Under the pieces are notes generated by a model. The model saw nothing but the letters and a program-made list of their open reading frames with translations, was not told the origin of the DNA and searched no databases. A stretch of 64,000 bases of DNA from contig JAFEKR010000008.1 in assembly GCA_019022495.1 (NCBI GenBank), positions 930,001-994,000 on the forward strand. Reading direction: 5' to 3'. Positions 11,017 through 20,014 of this stretch are shown here, in pieces (position 1 is the stretch's first letter; each line of letters begins with the position of its first letter). A program made the translations under genes and the position numbers. Source of the stretch: Epichloe hybrida (Eukaryota; Ascomycota; Sordariomycetes; Hypocreales; Clavicipitaceae).

Positions 11017-12316
11017 TCAATCCACACTGTGTTCATCCCAGTCGACCCATCGTCGAATCACGTCGTCCACCTTGCGAATGCCATCCGTCGTAGCCCTCAC
11101 CTCGAACCACTCTCTGTGGTCCCTTCCACACGCATCACACGTCGACATGTCTGCGCGCAAGCCCATTCCCGCCAGTTCAATATGGATCAAGCGTTCGATC
11201 TTGCGGCAATGAGGCGTCATCCGCGGCGCACGACTCGTCCCGGGCCTGTCGTTGACCCCAGCAATGTACGGATAGTAGCGCAGCATTTCAATGTCGTGCC
11301 CACATTGCCGCTGCCACTGGTTCATTCTTCTCTGTACGTTTGCCGCCCTGCCGATTTTGAGCAGCATCGTCTGCTGGCCGGGTTTGCTGCTGGGATCGGC
11401 AAAGGCGGACACGACATCACCCGGGCGGCGGGAGCGGGCAGATGATGATGGTGATGATGATGATGATGATGTTGGGGGCGCGAGTAAAGACCGAGCCGCG
11501 TCGACTGGCGGTGGAGATTTCTGGCTTGTAGGCGTGAGCCAGAACATGTAAATGTATCCACCTTCCTCTGAATCAGCATATGGCTTCGCGAGCTCGGCCA
11601 TCAGCGCCGAGGCAGTGTTCGTGTCCAGGGTGTCGGGGATGAGATGTTTGAACTGAGCTGTTTGCGAGAGAGTCGACTTGCCCGACCTGTAAGACGCTTT
11701 ACCTGGGGAGGCGTTGGGCGTCGTGATTCGCTGATGACTCGGTGTAGTTCCGTTCCGAGATGGCCGCTGGAGATTGGGCATGGATGCTGACGCAGGTTTC
11801 TTCTGTACGGGATATGGCATTGGCCGTGGCCTCGGCCGAGCAGGTTCGTCGACCTCCTCCAGAGGTATGGAAAAGCAGAAGCAAAAAGTGAGCTTCGGGC
11901 TTGCCTTTGGTCTGGGGGCGTTTGGTGGCGGTGCATTGGTGGTCGGTCTGCCATTGCCTTTGCCGGGCCGCCTCTTGTCCTGCAAGTCCATGATTCCTAA
12001 TCTATCCGCAAGAGTGTCCAGACTCGAGCGCTCCTCGAGGATGGGCTTCGTGTCCCGGCGAGGTCCTGGACTCGACTGTGCTGAGTGGCTCGCTTGCTCT
12101 TTGTGCTGCCAGCAGTACAGGGTCTCATCGCCAAGGTCTATCTTGCGCCCTCGACCTCTCGGGGATAGTGTAGCTGCTACATGTAGCTCGGGCAGGGGTG
12201 TTGATGGGCCTTCTGCATGGTCGACCGCTCGAGGTTATGCCTCTGCATGTTGAGTTTGGGTTCTTGGAGTCGGCGCGGTCGAGGAGGGACTCGGGCGTGT
12301 TGGCGACGAAGGGCAT
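11017..12316 (-). CDS. DUF1766 / T5orf172 (GIY-YIG-like) domain protein
   Basis: Proposed exons are 12316-12181 and 12137-11017, giving 418 residues. The N-terminus has the family's small Cys motif, TCRGITSSGRPCRR (about residues 23-36), and after the intron LYCWQHKEQA. The C-terminal half carries the T5orf172/Mug113 domain: GYIYMFWLTP, KIGRAANVQRRMNQW, then IERLIHIELAG, with CDACGRDHREWF near the end. The fold is related to GIY-YIG nucleases; nuclease activity of fungal members is unproven. A long Pro/Ser/Arg-rich linker lies between the two parts. The intron is only 43 bp (GTAGCA...ATAG). It is the only GT-AG pair I found that reconciles the two frames, so a single-base indel remains possible. 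Confidence 0.75.
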
Positions 12317-13727
12317 GCTTTATCTAACTGGCGGTGACGAGGCCCGGGGGTCATGCGGCGATTTGTCGTAAATGGGCTTCGCTTCGATCTTGAGGGGTTT
12401 CAATCTCGAGTCGACAACTTGTTTCTGGAATGTATCCTTCCTCGAGAAGCGCGAATGTCGGAGGCCTTTCAAAGCGAGAGAACAGCGGCTGGGAGGCCAC
12501 CGCAGCGACGTTTCGCTCACATGGCTATGAATGGCGCGTGGATGGAAGCTTGCGTCGTTGACTCGTGCGCATGGTAAAAGCATCTGATCCGTCGTTGGCG
12601 GGGTGGCTGGAGTCTGTGGTGGGGCCAGGCACCATTAACTGGGGGGGTGGCATTTCCCCGTGCGAAGTATTCTCGACGGGGGCGAGATGTGAAGGGGCAG
12701 GCAGGGGAAAAGATGACGACTCAAGCTATCGCTATTTACATATGTACATACATGTGATAGGTGAATAAAAATTGAGTTGCTTCATGGTGGCGACCAATCA
12801 CGGGCTGATTCGGCCTCGAGGCAGGGCGGGCTGGATGCTTCCTTCCCCCGTTCGTCCCAAAATTGCCCATGCACCTTGCTCAGCCTGCTTCCTGCCCCTG
12901 GCGCTTGGCATCAATGTCCCCATGTTCCGCATTCTTGGCCGACCTGGTGACAACTCCCGTTTTCCAAGCGGGTGTGCCGAAATACTTGATCCCGTCGGGG
13001 TCCTCAAACATGGTCTCAGTGTCTTCCAGGGACCAAGAAAGCGCTGGTGAGAACTCGAGCCAGTGTCAAGTCACAGGTCGCGGCGAGGTCTCCCAAGTTC
13101 GGGGGCGTCCATCCTGCCGGCGCGGGCGGTAGGTACAAGGACAGCAGTTTATATATACATGGAGATGATCAGCAACCCAGAGAATCCCGGTCCGCTTCCT
13201 ACTTTGATTTGGTCAGCTGTTTTGGGGGGGAAGGAATCCCAGGTCTAGGGAAGGGGGGAAGCTTCGTTCCATTACTCACTGGCGCCAGACGACGACCTTC
13301 GGATCTCTTGTGTTTGACTCGGATGGAAATATCAGCCAGTCAAGCTCAGCCGGGGCTGAATGGCAGCAATTTGGGTGGCACATTCAGATGATGGCCGACA
13401 TCAGAAATCGATTGCTTTTCTGTCGATCCCAGCCCCCCCCCCTTTTGACTTTGTCCCTGCGGAAGGGTGGCCGCGACCGAGCCCATCTGACCATGGCGCC
13501 CGCTCGATAGAGAAGTTGTTGACCAGCAGATTGTCAGTCCAGTCCAGCGCGTTTGCGATTTGCCGGGCGGCCGCCTGACGCTGTACAACGTAGCATCTTG
13601 GTCTGGTACACTCACTCTGCGCGGATTCTTCAAAATGTACGTACTCGGTAACTCGGTAACTCGGTATTATTGTTATCGTTATGACTATTATCATGACTAA
13701 CAAAGTAAGTAAGTGATATCCCTGCGC
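12317..13727. other. Intergenic, no gene recognised
   Basis: About 1.4 kb with several open frames on both strands that lack family features and splice structure. Minor features are a triple CTCGGTAA-type repeat at 13645-13667 and homopolymer C near 13433. It should include the promoter of the DUF1766 gene on its left. Confidence 0.5.
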
Positions 13728-15068
13728 TCACCCTGATTCCTGCGGTGGACTGGCACATCGAAAGCCCTTGTTGCCATGCACATTCTCGCAGTGCCAGCTA
13801 TCCAAGACGGCGCCGGTTCCTTCGTACTCGACGTGGATGTCCTCGACCTCGATATCGTCGCACCCGCCCGCGGTGGCACTGCACTGAAACGAGCCGACAT
13901 CCTTGACGTCGTTGACGACGGTGCCGCTCACCCTGCGCCACGCAATCTGGTTCAGCTTGAACTTGGACGAGTTGCAGTCCTTGCCGGACCAGCCAGAGTA
14001 GTTCTCGCACTGCCAGGCGAAGAACGGCTGCTGCCTCAGCCTCCGAATCTTGATGTCCTCCATGACCATGTTGGTGGCGTGGCCGGTGCCGCCGCCGCCC
14101 CCGTTGGGCGGGTAGCCCCTCGAAGTGCCGGCCCACGTCTTGAGATACGACACGTGGGCTGTGTTGACGAGGGTGATGTTGCGCGCGTAAAAGTCGGTGA
14201 TGTACTCGTGTCTGCCGACGTACTGGCCCACGGACCCGATGGCCACGCCCTGGCCGTCGCGGAACTCGCTGTCGTAGATGGAGATGCGGCTGGAGTTGCC
14301 CTTGAGGGCGATGGCGTCGTCGCCGTTGGTGACGAACCACCTGCGGAAGGTGATGCTGTCCGAGTTGACCGTGTCGCAGCCGTCCGTGTTGAGCGTGTTC
14401 CACTGGCTGTTGGACGTGCTGTTGACGTAAATGTCGTCGAGCTCGACGTCGTGCGAGTGCGTGATGGCCATGGTCCACATCTGGCTCTGCACGAACCGCA
14501 GGCCCCTGAGGACCGAGTTGTTCAGCCCCCTCAGGTTGATGTTCATGGGCCGACGGGCCAGGTTGCCCTGCGACTTGGCCCAGTCGTACCAGACCTGGCC
14601 GTTGCCGTCGAGCGTCCCCGTGTTGTGCCCGTCCCAGGTGACGTTTTCGCCGCCAAAGTACCACACCGTGCTCTGGTTCTGGAACCCGATGGGCATGGAC
14701 ACGGACAGCCAGTAGTCGATGTCGGTGCTCCAGAGCATGCGGCCGTAGAGAGCAATCCGCACGTTGTCCATGTGCAGCGTCGTCATGTTGGTCCTGATGT
14801 TGTACGTCGGCCCGGGCATGAAGACGAGGCTGTTGGCGCGACACTTGGTATTGAGCGTGTCCATGATCTGGGGAGCGTCGTCGCCGCCGTGGGCATCCGG
14901 CTCGACGACGCAAAACTGACGCTTCTCGGCCCTGGCCTGGGCGTCGAATTCCGATGCGTGGGGGACGTCTCGCAGGGCAAGAATATCAGCGTGCGCCATG
15001 CCTCGATGCTCGACCTGATGCGTCGCCAGGACGGCCCTGGCCAAAGCGAGCAGCTTCCAGGCCCTCAT
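13728..15068 (-). CDS. Secreted glycoside hydrolase family 28 (pectin/rhamnogalacturonan-active type)
   Basis: An intronless frame encodes 446 residues from the ATG at 15068. An upstream in-frame start at 15161 would add 31 Ser/Arg-rich residues ahead of the hydrophobic leader and is less likely. Residues 1-15 (MRAWKLLALARAVLA) look like a weak secretion signal, and many N-glycosylation sequons follow. The right-handed beta-helix family GH28 is shown by NTDGCD (227-232) and NGDDAIALKG (248-257), which supply the acidic catalytic triad. The third motif, GHGxSIGS in polygalacturonases, reads GQGVAIGS (272-279), so the catalytic-site His is Gln, and the usual RIK reads LKTW. These changes fit exo-acting or alpha-L-rhamnosidase-like GH28 branches more than endopolygalacturonase. 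The exact substrate is inferred. Confidence 0.85.
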   Translation of the reverse strand: MRAWKLLALARAVLATHQVEHRGMAHADILALRDVPHASEFDAQARAEKRQFCVVEPDAHGGDDAPQIMDTLNTKCRANSLVFMPGPTYNIRTNMTTLHMDNVRIALYGRMLWSTDIDYWLSVSMPIGFQNQSTVWYFGGENVTWDGHNTGTLDGNGQVWYDWAKSQGNLARRPMNINLRGLNNSVLRGLRFVQSQMWTMAITHSHDVELDDIYVNSTSNSQWNTLNTDGCDTVNSDSITFRRWFVTNGDDAIALKGNSSRISIYDSEFRDGQGVAIGSVGQYVGRHEYITDFYARNITLVNTAHVSYLKTWAGTSRGYPPNGGGGGTGHATNMVMEDIKIRRLRQQPFFAWQCENYSGWSGKDCNSSKFKLNQIAWRRVSGTVVNDVKDVGSFQCSATAGGCDDIEVEDIHVEYEGTGAVLDSWHCENVHGNKGFRCASPPQESG

Positions 15069-16133
15069 GCTGCTGCTGCCGCTGCTGCCGCTGCTGCGGG
15101 ATCGTGGTCGGAGTCGTGGTTCGTGATCGTGGTTCGGGCGGGAAAAGGCTCCTCTCGACAACCTATCACAACTATCTGAGGATATACGAGCATCGAGTTT
15201 CTCAAGTTTCTCGCGCGACTACTTCCAGAAGCCAGAACCCAAGAGACCTGGAACACACGGCCATCATCGGACCGGACGGATGGACGGATGTGTGCATCTT
15301 TTTAAACTTGTTCTGGTCCCAATTAGCCACGTACATACCGAGTACGTGTCAATGTGCACTACATGTACGGAGTATGTGAGGACGTATCATGGATACATGC
15401 AAAAGCACACAAAAGGCACGAGGATGCCCACTTACCGCGACCCACCGGCACATCCACCAGCCTCCCTCCCCCGATTCGTCATGGGGCTGATCCTCAAAAA
15501 GCCACGGGAACAGCTTCTACGAATTAGGTTGCCTCGGTGTTAAGTATTCACAGAGGAAGTCTAATTAGGGTTTCCACCCAATCTAGCAACGTGACCAGCG
15601 CCCCAGTACCTACGAATCATAGCCCCTGTCTCCCTTGTTTCCCTGCTAGCTGCTAGCACCTATGTATGTATGTACAGTGGGGTATATACTTCGCTTAATC
15701 CCTGTCATGTACATAGATCTGTGAAATGATCCAGGGGGTCCATATCTACCCCGGACTCCGCGTGTCTTTCAATCCCATCAAGTATCCCCCATCCCTGGAT
15801 CACGGCAAACCTCGCGGCAAGACAACTCGTTGCAGGGTCAAGACCCCCGAGAGGCGTTCCTTGTTGCATCGCGCGTTTGTGCAGCCAAGTCGCGGCGTAG
15901 GTCTGCAACAGGCATTGTTGACGTGGATTTTCCACGAGCAGAAAACAAACGAATACATGCGCCACTTGCAACTTTCTGTCCGCAAAGCCATGCTTCACCT
16001 TGAATGCTATGAATGAATCTCTTTCTGCTCCGCTTCCCGGCTTCCCGGCTTCCCGGCTTCCCCCTTCTCCCTTCTCCCTTTTACAACAGGGCGTTTCTTT
16101 CTTCTACCCATCAGAGAATCAAACGTACGTGCC
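15069..16133. other. Intergenic, no gene recognised
   Basis: Just over 1 kb between the GH28 start and the FHIP stop. A CTG/CCG trinucleotide tract (about 15062-15104) lies at the GH28 start. A short CCCGGCTT tandem lies near 16036-16064. No coding or RNA gene was seen. Confidence 0.5.
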
Positions 16134-19100
16134 TCACACGTACCGAACCTCGTCAAACAGACCTGCTCGTACCTGCATCAAACTGGCTACTTCTAGCAAA
16201 AAGAACTGGAAAACAATGATATTCGTAAGGACATGCGAGACCGAGACTGTCTCGTCGTGTGCTCCGCTTGCTTCATCTGGCACAGATGCGTTTGACGTCG
16301 CATCCTCACTGACATTTGTACCATGTTCGTCCTGCTCCTGATCTCGAGGTTGATTCTGGTCCTCGATTTGCATGGCCTTCATTTTCTTGGTCAAGTCGAG
16401 GGGAATGGGCTTTAGCTTGTCATCGGGAAGCCCGACGCGCTTCGACAAAATGCTCTGATCAAATGCCGCGAATGCAGAAGCTTGGCTGTCCGCCACCATG
16501 CCTTGCTCTTTGGGAGACGGACCAATGTCTGCTGCCCTTGCGCTTACGGGAGAGATGCTGCGGGTAATGCTACTCCTTGAAGGTTCGTTGTAGTTGTTGA
16601 CGGGAAACTCTTTGGGGGGTACTCGAATGGCGTTTGGCGTCATCACTTCGGGGCCCCCGGGGTACCCTCCTGGCGTTGAGGTGCCTGAGCTGCGGTTTTG
16701 TTCCTGCCGTCCCTTTGGGCTCGCCGACCTGCTAGGCGTTCCTAGTTCGGAAAGAAGGCGCTGCGCAAACCCTTCTAGGGCCGAGGGTCGTGGCGGCGAC
16801 CCGGCTCGGAGCGCTTCATCGAGGTTTGGTCGTTCTGGCGTGCCAGATCCTGAAGGCGATGCGTTGCGCAATGGTGGCGGGGGCGGGGGCGGCGCATCCA
16901 GCATGGATTCGGCAGTATGGAAAGCATCTCGTCTCTGCTCGAGTAGCTCCTCAAACCTTGGAATGGACTGCTTGTAGCTGGCAACTTGATCGGCAAGGCG
17001 TTTCAGTACCTGCAAGACACGAGGCAACTGCGATTCTGTCCACTTGGGTCTGCTTCTGCAGCGTTCGATGCCTTTTAGGCGCTTTGCTTCGTCAAATGTC
17101 TCGCTCAATGAGCCCTCCTCGGTTTGTGGTGGCGCCTCGGCCGTCTCGCTGGCCACCGATGTTTCATAGCCATGCACCAAGTCTTCCTCATCTTCCACGT
17201 ACGAGTACGTGACGGGATCGCGAGCAAGCCAGCCTTCGAGATTCATGTACCCACAAACGGCAAGGTCCACGATGGTCTCTGTCACTGACAGATTCGTCTC
17301 AACTGGGTTCATGAAAAAGGTCTCCAGGAGATCCAAGATGACGTTGAGTAATGGATCGTCCGGTCGGAGAGTGTGCTCGCGAATATCTCGCGGTGATCCG
17401 GGCATGCTGTCAGGCAGCTCCGGTAATTTGTGGTTGTTTGTCGACACCCTTGGGGCCACCAACCTCAGCGAGCAGGGATGGCTCTCAAGCCGGGCCATGG
17501 TATCTTTGAGGATGTTGGCATAGACATCATCGAAGTTGGTCTTGCCGCCGATGGCACCGGCTAGCGAAACGAGGTAGTCAACCTCTTGCTCGTGAGCACC
17601 CACGGTGCGGTGAATGGCGTCGTTTGGCAGCAGATTTGTTCTCAATAGAGTGAAAACAGCATAGCGATGATGTCGTTTTAAGATGGCAGACACCAGTTGA
17701 AGAGTAACGTGGATGGTTTGTTGGTTTCGTGATCTCAAGCACGACAAGATAAGGTCGACGAGGTTGAACAACAGAGGCGTGGCTGGCTCCTCAGCTTTTT
17801 CCGCCATCATTTTTGTCAGATCCATTGATTTTCTCCTGCGTGCGTCACTGATGGACGATCGTGAAAGTTTCTTGTTCGGAGGAAGGGCATCCGGCAAAGC
17901 TAGAAGGTAATGAAGAATGAGGTTGATCATGTCAGGGTGGTCCAGGGATTCAAGAATCCGTCGTAGATACGTGAGCACAGCAACGGAAGAGCCTCCGTCA
18001 ATATCAGACGACTCCAGGAGCGAGGGATATCTGCATTCGGCGATTTCGTTAGCAGAGGCTAAAAACAGATTCGCCGCGGGCGAACAGAACCAAGTATACA
18101 GTACTACATACAGCAACTGCTGGAGGAAAATGACTTGAAAATGTTCCAGCAATGTCGACTTGACCTCCACTGACCGACAATGATTCAACACGTCTTGCCA
18201 GAACAGCAAATGAGACAGGAATGTCTCTAAATGCGACTGGAACTCTGCCGAGCAAGAGCTGATAATCTCGTAATTCGACGCGGGGTGCTCGTAGTCTGAC
18301 AATGCCAGAATGGGGGGCAGATCATGTGGCAAGTGATCAATGACCAATTTCCGACTCAACTGGCTATACAAGGCGCCCAGGCCCGTCGCCATCAGGGTTG
18401 ACAAGTCGCTCTCAACGATCCACTGCTCCAGTGCTGCAGAGCTCGATGCAGCCTCGATAATGTACAGCAGCCCAGTTCGAGCAAAGTCGCCCACCTTGCC
18501 CTCGTGATGGATGTAATCCATCAAGATGTAGAACAGGGGGAAATCAACTCGTTGTGTACGACCGGCAAATCGGTCTCGTTCGTCGCGGTCTCTCTCGCCG
18601 TGTGCATTAGGCAACGGCGATTTGAACCACGCAGGTAAGATGGTAGGGTCGAGACGTATCTTGGTGGTAATGTTGAATGCCAGCTCGACAACCCGGGACT
18701 CCGTGTCCAAGCCAAGCCGTACGCTGTTGACACCAGTAATGCGTACCAGCAGATTGGTCAAGCTGGCTGAAAACGTTGGGTTCTCGACAAAGGCTTCTTC
18801 TTCGCTCTCAATCAGAGTTGCGAAGAGCAGCACGGCTTCTTTGATGATCCATTCGTTGTAGGAGGTCGTCGCAATCTTGCCAATGGGGACGTAAATTTGT
18901 TTGATGGAAGCATACTGAATGCAGGGATGAGGAAGCGGGCGCCGGCTCTCGTCGCTGAGGATATTCGTGAGCTCTTGCAGGCGGATCTCGAGTGTCTCGG
19001 CAGCTTCGCTATCCCGAGATAGGTTGGATGATGTGCGCCACGTCGACTGTCGTTGTCGGCATTAGTCAAGAGCTGGCAAGGGGGTAACAAGCAAGTGACT

Positions 19101-19387
19101 TGTAGGAGCTTAGTCGCGCAGACACGGTATTCCTCACCAGCAGGTTGGCGTATTCCTTCTCAAATCGATGTAGTCGTTTCGCCGGGTCTTTGGCTTGGTC
19201 TTTTCGGGGGCTGCCCGCCGCCAGAGGGCTCAACAATCGCGACCACTGCAGTGTGTCAGAAACCACGGCTTCTGGTCAGTTTCAAGTAATACCGAGCCGC
19301 TCGAAGCTCGAAGTGTCCCTCCCAAGCCCCCGGATGCCGGGTTCAGCGGCAATACGTAAAGAGGGAGGCCGCACTTACGAAATCCAT
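16134..19387 (-). CDS. FHIP subunit of the FTS-Hook-FHIP dynein adaptor complex
   Basis: Four exons, 19387-19379, 19245-19138, 19046-18112 and 18030-16134, with introns of 133, 91 and 81 bp, encode 982 residues. The first exon is only nine bases (Met-Asp-Phe), and splicing yields MDFWSRLL, the family's typical N-terminus. The 81-bp third intron is a multiple of three with no stop but has GTATGT, GCTAAC and GCAG. Removing it restores QQLLYPSLLES. The protein belongs to the RAI16/FHIP family (FhipA in Aspergillus). With Hook and FTS it links early endosomes to cytoplasmic dynein. The N-terminal two thirds is helical and conserved, e.g. MDYIHHEGKVGDFARTGLLY. The C-terminal third is disordered, with a proline run PPPPPPPL and Ser/Pro tracts. 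The extreme C-terminus could include another intron. Confidence 0.87.
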
Positions 19388-20014
19388 GGTGATGCCGGCA
19401 TCATCCCCAGGAGAGCAGGCGGCAAAGGCAGAGCAAAAGTGCTCTCGGTAGTAGCGGTGCCTCGTTCCTTGCGCGTTGCAAGTTCGGGGTCGAGATGGGT
19501 TTGTCTGGTGCGGACTAACTTGCTATCGATCCGACCACGGAGTACCTCGGATGTACAAGGACGTGATGGAGCTTGGAGCCGGGCCACAACAGGCTCAACA
19601 GCACACAAGTCGGCACGTTATACAGTGGGGTGTACCCACCTACCAGGCGGCTGATGTATGTATGCAGATGTCGCCTTGACGCGACCCTTGCCGCCGCATT
19701 GTGATAAATATGTATGTAGCGTGACCTGCCCCTGACACTTGTGTATGTACTAATCACCAAAAAGTGCGTCCGCCTGGTGTCTTGAGTCTTGACTTCTCGA
19801 CTCAAGATCGACCAGAGAATGTCCAGGGTAGCAGGGCTCAAAATCCTGGAAGCATATGAATCCTCACCAAGGAGGCGGTGAAAGAGATTCACGGGAGAGC
19901 ACATACACGCAAATTGATGCAACTACAATACATCTATTTCCGCTTCAACTTGACATTCGTAGTTGTCCAGCTGCACGAGACTGTCGCTGATCTAAGGAAT
20001 CTACAACCAACACA
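19388..20014. other. Intergenic, FHIP upstream region
   Basis: About 630 bases that should hold the FHIP promoter. A 135-codon minus-strand frame here lacks family features and reads through repetitive GTATGTA-rich sequence; I do not treat it as a gene. Confidence 0.45.

Noticed and set aside
13776..15179. 467-codon plus-strand open frame
   Set aside because: It is exactly antisense to the GH28 gene and composed of Val/Ala/Asp/His-rich sequence, as expected opposite a GC-rich gene. GH28 motifs on the minus strand are unambiguous.
19515..19922. 135-codon minus-strand frame upstream of FHIP
   Set aside because: Built over GTATGTA-rich repeats, no family features, and inside the expected FHIP promoter.
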